From positions 76,863,304 to 76,927,303 of the forward strand of contig OY744532.1 in NCBI GenBank assembly GCA_963556195.1: a DNA stretch of 64,000 nucleotides. The letters are read 5' to 3'. Position numbers and translations under genes: made by a program. This document shows positions 9,928-21,990 of the stretch, piece after piece. How positions within the stretch are numbered: the stretch's first letter is position 1; each line of letters starts with the position of its first letter. Under the pieces are notes generated by a model. The model was not told the origin of the DNA. It saw only the letters and a list, made by a program, of their open reading frames with translations, and searched no databases. This stretch comes from Sepiola atlantica (Eukaryota > Mollusca > Cephalopoda > Sepiida > Sepiolidae).

Positions 9928-9980
9928 GTTGTTAGAATTGTTGTTAGAATTGTTGTTAGAATTGTTGTTAGAATTGTTGT
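9928..9980. repeat. 12-bp minisatellite (TTGTTAGAATTG)
   Basis: About four perfect copies of a 12-base unit inside a TTG/GAATTG-rich region. The Leu/Glu/Val-rich frames across it are shadows. Confidence 0.8.
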
Positions 9981-11559
9981 TTGCTTGTTTATGGAATTGT
10001 TGTTTTGGGAATTGTTCTTGCTGTTGTAGGAATTGTTTTATTGTTTTTGCTATTTCTGAAATTTGTTGTACTTGGAAATCTTGTAAATATTCCAGCTACT
10101 GTTTTAGCACAATTTTAAAATCCTCCATATTGTGGATTAATTTCAAATCCTTGGTTGAGGTGAGTTAGAACTCCGAGCTTTATGGATTTTTATTTCGGTT
10201 TCAAGTGTAAGTCACAATTGTTTTCATTACTGTTAAAATAACAGTTACTGGTTAGTATTTTTTAGTCCTGAAAATGTGTACCCTTAAAATGGAAAGGATA
10301 AAAAATAGAATAATGTGAACCCTTCCCATTAATCAGTGTATTTGCGCTCCAGAAATTCGGAGCAGTCGTTCTTTCTCACTCGTGTCAAGAACTGAGTTTC
10401 AAATATTTCTATCTTCCTCTCTTTGAGAGGGTAGGAGGATTATCACATGACCAAAAATAATACCAAACTGTTTACTCTAAGAGAGGGAACTCTTGAAGAG
10501 AGATAAAACAGAAGAGGAGAGAATTTTTGATTTAACAAAACATTTGATCTGGTCAGCAACCTCTTGCTAAATTCACTCTGTTACGAGATCAACTGGTCCT
10601 TCAGAAACATTCCAAGGCCAACCGTTTGCCTTAACATACTTTGTGGCACCACGCTTTGAGTCAGCCTTGGGAGGGGGGGGGGGTAATTCATAACAGGAGC
10701 TTATCAAAATTTGAGCAATAATCTTAAAACTCCTGACTGAACAAACTTAAACTTTTAGACCGATAACTTTAGTAATGTAAGTTTTATTTTCACTGTTTTC
10801 ACTTATAGAAATATGTATTTGACTGCTTTAAAGGTATTTTGTGATCTGAACCCCTTGAATTTATGAAAAGATCCAAGGGTGTCTTGGTATTATAAACCCA
10901 TTCTGTGACAAGTACTCCATATAGTTCTTCATATGAATACTTTTTTTTATTTCATTGTATCTCCCCCACCACGCGAATCCTACCGCTCCACTTTTTTATT
11001 TTCTGCCACTGTGAATTACTTTGCTGGTTATTTAAGGCCACCAGGTGAAGATTGTTTGAAACCATAAAATGAACGAGGTTAACTTGTCGTCAGATAAAAT
11101 AAAGGCTTTCTTTGTTAGGTTTTTGAAAATCGTCCAGAGTCGGGCGGCGTTAAAAAACAAAAACTGTTATGCACAAGCGCATATTATTCAATGTGAAATA
11201 GAACCAGCTTGTCTAGTGCAGTTGAGGAAGAAGCTGTAAATTTGATCAGTTTATTAAATGAAATAAATTTATTCATTTATGCCCCCAACCCACCGTGCGG
11301 ATCTCTGTAAAAACACAGTCCGAACAAAGAATAAAATAAATATCACAATACGATTTATACATTAATAATAGTAAAAATAATAAAATATTTCTGCTTTTTA
11401 CACTAAATTACATTGGGCACCCTTGGGTAAAGTTTTCACCCCCTCCACCACCCTGAAATTCATCCTTGCCATCCCCTTTTACCTTTTTTTTTTCTTTTTC
11501 TTCTGTTTACCCTTACTGTACCCAGTTGTGAGGTCCCAATTTTTTTGCTTTTGGGAGTA
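9981..11559. other. non-coding DNA
   Basis: No gene, RNA or clear repeat was recognised. There is a G-run near 10672-10683 and a GA-rich stretch near 10480-10530. Confidence 0.3.
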
Positions 11560-11815
11560 TGGCGTAACCACTTAATTGTCATTACTCCCAGGTTCACCCT
11601 GACTCCGGAGTGGCCATACCTGTCAGGGTTCCACCTATGGGTTAAATAGAATCTATCGGTTACAGACTATTCCTATAAAACAAAAATAACTTATTAATAT
11701 TTGAAGATAATGAAGAACTTGAATCATAAAAACTTTTACCAAAATCACTGAATTCGATATTAAGTGATCGAAAAAGGGTTGATATACTGTAAAATGAAAC
11801 AACCAAACCAAACAG
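11560..11815. repeat. composite of two dispersed repeats
   Basis: Bases 11560-11690 match the 153-bp family in reverse (GGTTCACCCTGACTCCGGAG, then GGGTTAAATAGAATCTATCG). Bases 11728-11815 match a family found at least seven times in the window (TTTTACCAAAAT...GGGTTGATAT...AAACAACCAAACCAAA; other copies near 32040, 44500, 52205, 57795, 57900 and 58028). Confidence 0.6.
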
Positions 11816-12317
11816 CGCCACGGCAGTGTTCAGTAGCAGATAACATTATAAATATTCTGAGAAAGAGAGAGGGAGGAGTGGGGAAAAGTTGAAACAGATG
11901 GAAGAGAGATCAGAAAGTAATTCACACATGTTGATATATGGAAAGAGACGAGAAAGAGCGTTTTATATCAGTTGAGAGAGAGAGAGAGAGCGCGCACGTG
12001 CAGAAATAGAATAATTTTGTATTTTGTCTTATTTTTAAAAATTTAACTGTTTTTGCACACTCACTTTTTCCTGATTCAAACAATCTAACCAGAGTTCAAT
12101 GAGTGACACCCCCCCCCCCCCACCACCACCCAAAAAAAAAAAAAAAAGAAAAAGCGGATATATGAAAACAAACTCATACAGCTGATTTGTCTGGGCTGAA
12201 CATGAAAAAAAAAAAAATGGAAATCCTCTTCCCTCTCTCCTTCTTTCCTCCTCCTTTTTCTGTCTTTCTCCTTTTATTTGTCACATCTATGTTTTTGATT
12301 GTAAATTTTCAACAAAG

Positions 12318-12321
<4 letters not shown>

Positions 12322-12352
<31 letters not shown>
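12322..12352. repeat. CA microsatellite
   Basis: An uninterrupted CA dinucleotide run of about 30 bases, preceded by C-runs and A-runs near 12110-12145. Confidence 0.9.
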
Positions 12353-12355
<3 letters not shown>

Positions 12356-12589
12356 CATAAATACTTGTCTCCCCCCTCCCCGTTCGATTTGATGTATGGA
12401 TATGACCTGAAACTACATCCGATGGTATACACATAACTGTACATCATGTATAACTAATGAAAGCAAATACCATGAATAAATATTTGAATATATTAAGAAC
12501 TTAAAGCATAACAAACTTCATCAAAATTACTGGATTCAGCATTAACTCTTTTCAAGACTGAATTTATTAAAAAAGAAAGTCCCAACGTC

Positions 12590-12850
12590 TATCCAAAAAC
12601 GAAGACACCCACCAACTGGACACCGCGAGGCTGCTTCCCAGCCGACTACAACATGGTCGTCTAAGGTAAACAAATACTAAGCGTCCTTTTGGAAAAATCA
12701 AGTCCTCTTAAGTAATCTTCTGTCTATTCTACCCAATGTCTCCAGTCTTCATGTGGCGGCAATCATTGTCCAACCAACAATCCTGTTAACCCTTATCCTC
12801 GAGTGGCTCACGATTGTAAGCGGTGACCCATCGGTATAAAGAACGAAACA
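12590..12850. repeat. dispersed repeat related to 17990-18190
   Basis: The stretch ending in TTATCCTCGAGTGGCTCACG...GTGACCC resembles the end of a family with better copies at 17610-17770, 17990-18190, 45345-45490 (reverse), 52285-52475 and 55390-55470. Its diagnostic words are CTTCATCATTCAA, TGACAATCTATCCATCTC and GAGTGGCTTTTAGCCTTG. It is probably SINE-like, but no RNA promoter boxes were identified. Confidence 0.45.
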
Positions 12851-13379
12851 AAAAACTGCTATTAAAAATTCCCACAATGCACCACAACTGAACAACCTGA
12901 ATACAATCGTAGTAAACACCCTAAAAGTTTAAATGAACGAGATCATCATAGTATTGAGGACACACATACACACACATTTTTTTCTTGTTAATTAAATAAT
13001 TGTGTTCTATTTTCATGGATTATTCTGATGGAATACGATGCGGTTAAATTTTTTTTTTTTTTTTTTTTTTCAGGGATAAAAGTTGACTGTGTCTGTCAAT
13101 CTGAAAAATTAATTGTTTGTTTTGATAAAGAAACATATTTTTTGTAAATATTTACTGTTTTTTTGTTGTTTTTAAAAAAAATTAAAACTGCGGTTTTCAA
13201 ATGTATCCCCCCCCCCCCTACACATTGATAAGACTAGCTGAAGATACCTTTGTTTTATAGGAAACAAGAAAATGTATGATTTAATATGGTTGAAACGATC
13301 GGATGGAAATAAAGAAAAAAGTTTTAAACTAAAAACTCGGACTTTATTCCCTTATTATATTGTGTTTTCATTTTACTTG

Positions 13380-13850
13380 AGTAAGTAAGTTCTCAGATAT
13401 CAAGGGCCCCCTTTCTGGGGCTAACACTTGATTTCTATATGAGATACATAGATATCCAAGTGTTCAATCAAGATTCTCCTCTACCTCTCGAATGTTGAGT
13501 TAGTAAAACAGTGAAGAACACTAATCTTTCTCTCCCCAATTGACCACTTAATTATATTATAGTTTATCTTTATTGTGGTCTTTTAGGAATTTTACTAGAT
13601 TCCATAACAAGAATTCATCTGGTCTGGTGGAGTATCCATATAAATGCTGTTACTTGAATAACATCACTAAAAGAAGATGCACCATTTCATGTATGAGCCA
13701 GTGTATAACCGTGTTGAGAGGATCTTATTTGCGCTTCGAATACGGTGTTATTTTGAATATTTGGTCAGGGTTTACATGTAGGGAGAAGTATCCTCATGTC
13801 AGGTTGTCCTGACAAACCCTTCTATAGAGAGATCAAAGACACTCGAGGAT
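13380..13850 (+). repeat. dispersed repeat, inverted partner at 20560-20935
   Basis: TATGAGATACATAGATATCC, GAATGTTGAGTTAGTAAA and CTCCCCAATTGACCA all recur in reverse complement at 20790-20910. The distal part (AATATTTGGTCAGGG, GAGAGGATCTTATTTG) recurs near 20570-20630. The two copies, about 6.7 kb apart, are diverged and inverted. Confidence 0.55.
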
Positions 13851-14544
13851 GGTGTCTAGTAGGTAATTCAAACTGTATGTGTATTTTGTGATTAAAATAT
13901 ATAAGAAAAAAAAAAAGCTTCAGAGAAACAAACGTTGATAAAGTCAGCGTTTGTATAATAAAAGCTATTAAACAGCATTGTCTGATGTATATATCTCATT
14001 GAGCATGCATAAATCTAAATAGTGCATGTGTTTAGCTAGTCTTGAAAACAGTGCCTATTTACTTGCCTCCCCACGAGGGCAGAGTTAGACACATGGTCGG
14101 TTTTTAATGTGAAGGGAAATTCATCTCCCCAAAATGGCCACTCTGAAATGTGAAAAAAAAATTGCCCCAGTTTAGGAGGACTCCGCCTTCAACGACACAC
14201 AGATACTACAGTTTGATTCTAGCTCAAAGGCCGATGAAACTGAAAAGGGTTGATATGTCATAAAGCCAAACGAAACAAGCAGAAATGAACCAACTATAAA
14301 CAAAACTAAATGAAATGTAAATTTAGAAGTAGAACAAATATGAAGTGGGTCGCGGGAAGTTTTGGAAACAGTGAAGGTCAGAGGTTATGGAGGTTGAAAA
14401 TTACTCCACTTCTGATTAGACACTTTTTAGGCCCCTTGTTTGTTCTTGTCTAATAATTCTGTGGTGATGGGAGGAACTTTTTAACCGTGAGAGGCTGGGA
14501 AATATTGTTTAACCTTGTGAGCATTTATTCACATTTGCATATGA
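13851..14544. other. non-coding DNA
   Basis: AT-rich sequence with one short match to the GGGTTGATAT family near 14245. No gene is supported. Confidence 0.3.
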
Positions 14545-15045
14545 GTAGAAAAAGAGTGGAACTGAAGTTGGGAACGAATTGAAGACGTGAGTGAAAGAGA
14601 ATAGAACTGGAGGGATGGATGAGGTAGTGAGTAAAAGAGAGAAGGAAAGGGGTGGAACTGAAGGGGGGAAGAGCTGAAGAAGTGAGTGAATTAAAATAGA
14701 ACTGTAGGAGGAAAGAGCTGAAGAAGTGAGTGAATGAAAATAGAACTGGGGGAAGGGATGAGGTAGTGAGTAAAAGAGAGAGGGAGTAGAACTGAAGGGG
14801 GAAAAGCTGAAGAAGTGAGTGAAAGAAAATAGAACTGTGGGAAAGGGATGAGGTAGTAAGTGAAAGAGAGGGAGTAGAACTTAAGGGGAAGAGAGCTGAA
14901 GAAGTGAGTGAAAGAAAATAGAACTGAAGGGGGAAAGAGCTGAAGAAGTGAGTGAAAGAAAATAGAACTGAAGGGGGAAAGAGCTGAAGAAGTGAGTGAA
15001 AGAAAAAAGAACTGGGGAAAGGATGAGGTAGTGAGTAAAAGAGAG
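14545..15045. repeat. GA-rich minisatellite of alternating units
   Basis: Two related units alternate irregularly about ten times: one with AAGAGCTGAAGAAGTGAGTG, the other with GGGATGAGGTAGTGAGTAAA. The long Ser/Phe/Leu frame on the - strand (14525-15142) is entirely produced by this array. Confidence 0.85.
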
Positions 15046-15575
15046 AAATAGTTATTTGTCTCTTTTCCCCGCTTGGCCTTTTAAAATCTTCTAAATTTAA
15101 CATTTCAAAAGTAAAAAAAAAATAATTATTCAAAAAATACAATGATAGCTACCTTTTCTCCAAGCCCATTATACTACTTTTATTTTTTATTTTTATTTTC
15201 TATAAGTTATCAATAAAATAACATTTTGTAATTTCTGTTTATGGATGTCGTTCAACGTAAACAATATTATTGTAAAAGCCTTAATACAAAATTAATCACC
15301 ATCTTCTAACCACTTCCTCACCATCTATTCTCTTTACTCAACTTATTCACACTTCACTCCATCATTTAAGATATACTACTCTGTAAACAAACAAGCATTC
15401 CACCGATTCAAGGGCCGAAAGTCAGCTAAAATTAGACACAATTTTTTTTTTTTTCATGCTATAAAATTTTAAGAGTGTAATAGCCGCAGCTAAGGATAGG
15501 TATACCGAGATGACCAGAAAATGCATTAAGTTGCAGTAATTAGGAACTTGAGATTTCTGGAAAATCTATAATAGT

Positions 15576-15947
15576 GTGGTGAACAATGGGCAATCAACAA
15601 TTCCCCAACTATCCAACCAGCATGATGTCGCTTGCACAGCAACAGATCAGGCTGAACTTATTGCCCAGTGGTTCGCCTTAAACTCCGCCTTGGACTGCAC
15701 AAACCATTTTCGCCCAAATTTCCTGCTACAGACAGAAACCTCACTTGATAAGCTGATTATCACTCCTCCCAATGTCCTGGATACCATAAAAAACCTTGAC
15801 ACCTCCAAAGCATGTGGACCTGATCTTATCCCTGATATAGTAATAATAAATGCTCTGCTGAGCTGGATCCTGCCTTCTCCAAACACTATAACAAATGCCT
15901 TGCCGAATTTTGCTTCCCTGATAGCTAGAAAATTGCCTCTGTGGTAG
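15576..15947 (+). pseudogene. LINE reverse transcriptase fragment (N-terminal)
   Basis: 123 codons with the conserved VLDTIKNLDTSKACGPDLIP block that precedes the RT fingers. The frame is lost before the palm motif, which reappears in another frame at 16154. Confidence 0.75.
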
Positions 15948-16153
15948 CAGTTGTTAAGAACTCTAGTGAAAGAACTGACCCGCAAGATTAGTGGCCCCAT
16001 CAGTCTCTTCCGCTCTTCACTAAAATCTTTGAATCATTAATCAATCTAGCGATAGTCCACCACCTAAAAAATACTAAACTTTTCTCTGACCAATAGTATC
16101 GATTTAGACAATCCCGCTTTACTGCAGATACCATAACGGTCATCTGTGAACGT

Positions 16154-16378
16154 ATGTACTATACACTGGACAAGGCAGGTGAAGCTAGGGCGGTAGCGCT
16201 TGATATATCCAAAGCCTTTGACAAAGTATGGCATGAAGGTCTTCTTATGAAAATTAATTTGTACGGTATTACTGGACGAATATCTAATATAATCAGATCC
16301 TTCTTGGCCGTACATCTAAACAACATGACATTAATGCGCGTTTGCACCAGGATTCCATTCTTGGACCTTAATTCTTGA
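16154..16378 (+). pseudogene. LINE reverse transcriptase palm fragment
   Basis: Contains ALDISKAFDKVWH, whose Asp is the first catalytic carboxylate. The FADD box follows about 65 nt downstream in a different frame, so a frameshift lies between them. Confidence 0.75.
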
Positions 16379-16467
16379 TTTTCATAAACGACCTTCCTAA
16401 TGCAATTGCGTCTGAGATGGGTATATTTGCTGATGACACTATGCTCTATTGTTGACATGTGAGCACA

Positions 16468-16552
16468 CCTTAATTCTCAGTAACCCCTTATGTCTACGGT
16501 GGCGGCCTGTATGTTTGGGGTGAACAATGTTAAAAAAAAGAAAAAAAAAAGT
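16468..16552 (+). mobile_element. short LINE 3' tail nested inside the LINE
   Basis: After the FADD box the sequence changes to a copy of the LINE's own 3' end: TCAGTAACCCCTTATGTCTA, GGTGGCGGCC, TTTGGGGTGAACAATG and an A-rich tail. RT-domain sequence then resumes. Equivalent tails occur at about 37535-37600 and 45268-45340. Confidence 0.6.
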
Positions 16553-16690
16553 CGAATGAACACATATCCAAGGCAATGGTTTAATCCTTAGAAAGTGACC
16601 TCCAGTCTGTAGTGGAATGGGCCAAAAATGCTAATAAGATAAAGCTCTTTTTCTTTTAACAATTGTAAGAAATTTCAACCACCGATTGTC

Positions 16691-17258
16691 ATGACTGATA
16701 GCACCCTTCCCGAGAGTCCAACATTGAAACTCCTCGTCCTAACATTCACAGGTAACATGAATTGGAACAAATACATAGAAGATACTGTCAAGTCTGCTGC
16801 AAAGAAGGTGAGCTCACTCTACCGGGCTAGAAGACTTCTCACACCTGCCAGTATCTTATATTTCTACAAAGCCACCATTCGCCTTTGCATGGAGTATTGT
16901 TGCCACATCTAGGCTGGTGCACCAACCACTAGTCGCTCCCTCTTAGACGGTCCGAAAAAGATCCGCTAATCTAATAGGTCCCATACTGTCAACCAAGCTC
17001 CAGACCTTGCCCCAGCGATGCAGTATTGCATCCCTGTGCTTGTTTTGCAAGTACGTCAACGGAATGTGCTCCGACGAACTTACTGCGTTTGTACCCCCTC
17101 AACGTAAATACCTTGACCAACCCGTCAAGCAAGCAGTAGATGCCAGAAAGTTTTCAACTTTAATAACTTCTTCCCTTGAACTTCTAGCCTTTGGAATTCC
17201 ATCCCTGCTCCCTGTTTCCCCAACTGTACAAACATGCCCGAATTTAAATGTAATGTGA
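16691..17258 (+). pseudogene. LINE C-terminal region fragments
   Basis: Frames at 16691-16912 and 17007-17258 correspond to the post-RT thumb region of jockey/CR1-like LINEs (ASILYFYKATIRLCMEYCCH, then a Cys/Tyr-rich segment). Stops separate them. Confidence 0.65.
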
Positions 17259-17609
17259 ACAAATATCTCACTGTACAACTCTCCACTTCAGATGCCCCTA
17301 TAAATTTGACCCACAATTCACAGTAGCTTTTTACGTCTCAGTGGCAAGATGCCTTGTTTGGAGTGAATAAAAGTATCAAAGAAAAAAAGAAGAAAAAAAA
17401 AAAAAAAGAAAGCAGAGTTCGAGTATTATATAGATTTTACTGGAGATGGCGAACAAAATGAATTGTTACGGTAACAAGTGAACATTGGCATTCACCTCTG
17501 ATTGATTTGAAGCCAATTATTTTTAAAGCAATTCTCTGAAAAGAGGTTTCGCAAGTATTTTTGTTGAATTCATATTAATGTCCTTTTGTGTCATCTTTGT
17601 CTAAAAACT

Positions 17610-18190
17610 ATAGCCGTCTTGAAAATCCATTGTCAACAACTACGTGTCATAAACCGCACCCATAAGTAATCACATTTTGTTCATTCCATTCGTCATTTTC
17701 AATCCTCTCATAATGTTCTTCATCATTCAACTGACAATCACAATAAGTGCTGACTGATTAGTGAAAAAACAAAAATGTATTTAAAAATAAAATGGCAGCC
17801 CGTCTTAGCATTGGTTCTTCCTTGTAAAACTTTCACAGCAAGAACTCGTCTTCCTATCACAACAATCGAAAATAATTTTCCCTTCTTTCTCCATGTGATT
17901 AACATCAGACGCAATTTCCACGAACAGTTTCTTTCGAAGAACTTTTAATCTGTAAAACACGTTACCACAGGACTGCTTCTCTGCAGACTATGGCCGTCTT
18001 CAAATCCAATGTTAACAAATACTTGTCGTAAATCATAAGTAATCAAACTTTGTTAATTCCATTCATCGTTTTCAATCCTCTTATAGTATTCTTCATCGTA
18101 CATTGACAATCTATCCATCTCTTTAATTCTTGTCCTTGAGTAGCTTTTGACCTTGGTAAGTGGTGACTTGTTAGTAAAATAAAAAGGGTT
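17610..18190 (+). repeat. two copies of a dispersed SINE-like repeat
   Basis: Bases 17610-17770 and 17990-18190 share TGTCGTAAATCATAAGTAAT-type, CATTCGTCATTTTCAATCCTC-type and TTCTTCATCATTCAACTGAC-type blocks. Further copies lie near 45345-45490 (reverse), 52285-52475 and 55390-55470. Confidence 0.55.
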
Positions 18191-18809
18191 AATCAATTGA
18201 GTATCCTTTGTGTGTTGTAATTTCTGTGCTTTTAAAGGTTCATGTTATGTTGTTCAAATGTTACGTTGTTCAAATTAATCTTACACATCTTTATTCATGT
18301 GAGTGGTTGTGGTGGTAGAAGCCCAGCTGACACTGCTTTGCCCGAGAACCTAAAATAACCAAGTCAGAAAAATTTGTTTCAAATTTCGGGAGCAAATTTT
18401 GTCACCGTTTTTGCAATCGAGTTTTTTTTTTTTCGTGTATTTTGGTTTACTGTTATTTTTAACAAAACTTAAAAAAAAACAAAAAAAACTTTTTTCCTTC
18501 TTCCTTTCTCCTGTTTTTAGGATACTATGTTTTCCTATTACCATTAAATGAATTATTGCTCTGATGATCAGCAAAGTTAAACTAAAGCCGATATATTTCT
18601 CTTGACTTTGCTATGAAACGCGCGTAAGAAAAAGTATTAAATTTCGAAAAAATAAACAAAATAAATTGTTTGTGAGATGAAGAAGAAATACATGTATTCG
18701 CTGAAATATGAAAATTAGAAAGTGAAACAATAAATGAAAATTATGGTTTGGGATTGGATTGATTTTTCTTATGGTCATTGGGATGCAACTATAAAGTATA
18801 TATATCTAT

Positions 18810-19076
18810 ATCATATATATATATATATATATATATAAACAATAAATAATGAACTTGGCTTAACTTAACACTTAACTGCAGTTTCATAGGATTTCTGATC
18901 ATCAGAAGTGTATTAATAAATCCTTAACATCTTTTCATTTAAGTACATGTTACATAGTCTGAATTTGAATTCAGATGAAAAGACATGTTAAGGATTTATA
19001 AATACACCACTGACAATCGAAAACCCTGTGAAACTGCAGTAAAGTGTTACGTAAAGTCATATTTATTATTTTTTTA
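18810..19076. repeat. foldback element with AT run
   Basis: An AT run at 18810-18837 leads into arms of ~105 bp (18838-18945 and 18970-19076). AACTGCAGTTTCATAGG, GTGTATTAATAAATCC and TTAACAT on the left are mirrored by ATGTTAAGGATTTATAAATA and GTGAAACTGCAGT on the right. Several mismatches mark it as old. Confidence 0.65.
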
Positions 19077-19446
19077 AAGCTCTGTGTGCAAGTTCTGCTC
19101 TCTTGATTCAGCTCTGTTCCGATTTTCATGTTATATATATATATATATATATAAATTGTTCATGGACATGTGCTTCGCTATTTTACGGCTCATCAACGCA
19201 ACTGAATTTAGCAAGATTCGAAACCGGAACTACAGAGACTGTAATCCGGCGTTGTTTATTCAAGTAAATAAACCTAGTATCAACCATGCTCGTTATGAAG
19301 GGGGGGGGGGGGGCGAAGGTATGTTGAAGTGGTATTAAAATGTTTTTTAAAACGTCTTAATAAATTCACCAATCTTTTATTTTGCATACTCATTCATCCG
19401 TCCGAAGATGACCGATGTTGGTCGAAAACGTTCGCGAAAATATGGC

Positions 19447-19482
<36 letters not shown>

Positions 19483-19602
19483 ACATGGACGACAATACCA
19501 AATCGGTCGTGCGATGAATCGAAAAAACGAATCAAAAAATAAATAAACAGAAGTTGTCGCTACTGTTTAACCAAACATACATAAGAGAAGGAATGCTGCC
19601 TA

Positions 19603-19605
<3 letters not shown>

Positions 19606-19661
<56 letters not shown>

Positions 19662-19669
19662 GTGTGTGT
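19606..19669. repeat. CA microsatellite turning into TG
   Basis: A CA run of ~54 bases is followed directly by ATGTGTGTGTGTA, so the end can fold back on itself. Confidence 0.9.
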
Positions 19670-19889
19670 AAAAGTTTGTTTAAAGCAATACACATTCCTT
19701 CATTTTACTCACCCCCGGGCGCTTGCCTCTCTCTCACTACCACTTCTAACTTTTGTATATTTAATCTGACTTATTATTGATAAGTGCTTATTCTATGACA
19801 ATTTCATAACTGAAACGAAATATAGAATAAAGAAAAGCATGACTCTGTTCATTTTTTCTGTTCTATTTAGTTTGTTCTTTGCTTGTTGG

Positions 19890-20410
19890 TACCCCGATTT
19901 ATAAAATCGGGGACCTATGTTTTGAGGCATTTCCGTCCGTCCGTCTGGATTTTTCTCCGCAACCATCCATTGAATTTCTCTGAAATTTTGCATGAAGTTG
20001 TAACTTTTGTCAGGTTAGAAAGTGACATTCTCCTATTTTTGAAAAAAATCTGGTTAGTCCCCCAAGGGGGTCAAAAAGTGCCAAAATGGCAAAAAATGAC
20101 ATTTTTTGCCCCATAACTTTTCATCCATCCATTCAATTTCTCTGAAACTTGGCCAAAATGTGTAGGCAATTGTTCCTAATAGAAAATAAGTATCACTGAC
20201 CTTGGAAAAAAATCTGTTTCGCGCCCCAGGGGGTCAAAAGCCCCCAAAATGACAAAAAATGACCCCTTTCTCTCATAACGTTTGATTCATCCATTTAAAT
20301 TTTCTGAAACTTGACAATTGCTCTAGATATAAAATGAGCATCCCTGACCTCAGAAAAATTCTGGTTCTCGCCCCCAGGGGGTCAAAGGGGGGTCAAAAAT
20401 GGCTTGTTCC
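19890..20410 (+). repeat. hairpin-headed repeat family with ~160-bp subunits
   Basis: It begins with a perfect stem CCCCGATTTTATAAATCGGG-like palindrome (ACCCCGATTTATAAAATCGG then GG) followed by TATGTTTTGAGGCAT. About three diverged subunits follow, each with CATCCATTCAATTTCTCTGA, GGCAATTGTTCC and CCCAGGGGGTCAAA. A second copy is at 34484-34882. Confidence 0.65.
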
Positions 20411-20559
20411 TATCTATGTCATTCTGTTGGATATTTATTTCTTTAAGAAAATTTCAGACACTCGCGCATGCACACGCACACGCACACACATACACACACA
20501 CACGCACACGCACACATATATTCAAGAGAGCTTGAATGACTACTAGACACTGACCTCGA

Positions 20560-20935
20560 GTCTTTAATGCCTCTCTGACCAAATATTCAAAATAACATAA
20601 TATTCAAAGCCCAAATAAGATCCCCTCGACACGGCTACACACTGGCTCATACAGGGAATTGTGCACCTACTCCAAGTAATGTTAGCTCAAATAACAGCAC
20701 TTAGCTGGATACTTCATCAGACTAGATGAATTTTTGTCCTGGAATCCGGTAAGATCAAGAGACCAAAAAAAAGATATACTATAACATATTTAACTAGTCA
20801 ATTGGGGAGAGGAAAATTAATATTAACTTTACTAACTCAACGTTTGACAGGTAAAGGAGAACTTTAATGGAATACTCGGATATCTATGTATCTCATATAG
20901 AGATCAAATGTTAGGCCCCTTCGACTGAAGTAAAA
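20560..20935 (-). repeat. inverted copy of the 13380-13850 repeat
   Basis: Reverse-complement matches include CAATTGGGGAGAG, TTTACTAACTCAACGTTTGA-like and GGATATCTATGTATCTCATA. The same order of blocks is kept, so the copy extends over most of the element. Confidence 0.55.
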
Positions 20936-21409
20936 TGAAACAAAAGAATATATTATACCAGGTTTCAATTGACAAAAATAACATTATTATATATTAGTTT
21001 TCAGATATATGACTTAAATTTACAGTGTAGATATGGTTAGACCAATGCATAGGGTTATTTGGTGTGATTGACAGGTGATAGCCTTTGGGGTTAGCTGTCA
21101 CCCCATACAAAAGTAGATATCTGATTGGTTAATTTGATCATGTGACATAGAAATATTTGAAGTTGTTTTTTCAATGGCAGTCCATATTTTATTAAAAAAA
21201 AAAAAATAACGCAATATCCGAAGAATTAGGCGCACTTATGGAAATGTGGATATTCATACTAAACCTAAAGTAAGAATATTAAGTAAATTAAGTATAATCG
21301 TATGTACAAATGTAATTCGTAGGAATCGGCAAGTTGCGTTTTTTAGACTTTCTTGATTTTGTTTTGTTAGCAAAAAAAAAAAAAAAGAAAAAATCTGGTA
21401 TTCACAGAA

Positions 21410-21535
21410 AGGGACCATGTGAATGGTGTCAACATCTTCAGTGAAATTGGTGTTATGGATCCCACAAGATTCGAACGTGGCATGTCGAACCTCGCTCCAT
21501 ACCAGTATCCACTTCACTATCACTTCTATGTCTAT
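21410..21535 (-). repeat. tRNA-derived SINE-like sequence
   Basis: On the - strand a B-box-like CGTTCGAATCT follows an A-box-like AGTGAAGTGGATACTGG by a spacing close to that of tRNA. No cloverleaf forms fully, so it is not a working tRNA. A second, more decayed copy seems to lie at 21610-21720. Confidence 0.45.
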
Positions 21536-21719
21536 TGATCTATCCCCCCTCTCCTCTCCCTCACACTAAAACTAAAAGAGATAATTCTTGTAAACTGGCA
21601 TTTTTTTAGAATCAGGTACTCACAATAGAGACTACGTGAAGGTTATCAACATTTCTTTGTGAATGTGGTGTTCTAGACTCGACAGGATGCTAACATGGCA
21701 CACTGAGTCCTTGGTGATA

Positions 21720-21990
21720 GTGGTGGTCGTCATCATCATCATATTCGGTTTGTCTGTTTTACATGCTGGCATGTGTTGGACGGCTTTAAGAAATTGACTT
21801 TCAAACTAACCTATCTCTGGCCGGGTTTTTGTTTATCCCTCTTTCTCTCAAGTTCGTTTTTATCACTTTCTCCCCTGTTTTCCTTGGCCTTTCCATATGA
21901 ATTGGACCTGCTACCTTAACTGTTTTACATCTACTAACCCAAGAACTCTCATCGATTCTTTCAATGTGGCTATACCGTCAAAGTCTCGGC
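21720..21990 (-). mobile_element. LINE 3' end fragment (second LINE type)
   Basis: On the - strand the translation includes YSHIERIDESSW and MERPRKTGEKVIKTNLRE. This is the usual post-RT ending of a LINE group (W.GH..R.D...GRP.K.W). It is followed by a CATGCCAGCATGTAAAACAG-like block and a GAT trinucleotide run at 21728-21740. A related tail is on the + strand at 62480-62720. Confidence 0.55.

Larger units (their letters stand above)
15375..17410 (+). mobile_element. decayed non-LTR retrotransposon (LINE)
   Basis: A chain of frames interrupted by stops and shifts reads through a reverse transcriptase. The endonuclease-RT linker occurs near 15480-15580, an RT block with KACGPDLIP at 15800-15840, the AVALDISKAFDKVWHEGLL palm motif at 16187-16250, and a FADDTMLY catalytic box near 16424-16447. 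A C-terminal region with LYRARRLLTP follows at 16820-16860. It ends in the tail CTTGTTTGGAGTGAATAAAA and an A-rich run at 17381-17410. The motif set fits the jockey/CR1-like group. It is 5' truncated (no endonuclease seen) and clearly inactive. Confidence 0.85.

Noticed and set aside
9836..10168. Leu/Glu/Cys-rich frame
   Set aside because: It arises from the TTGTTAGAATTG microsatellite.
14525..15142. 205-codon Ser/Phe/Leu-rich frame on the - strand
   Set aside because: It is wholly produced by the GA-rich minisatellite. No domain or codon signal is visible.
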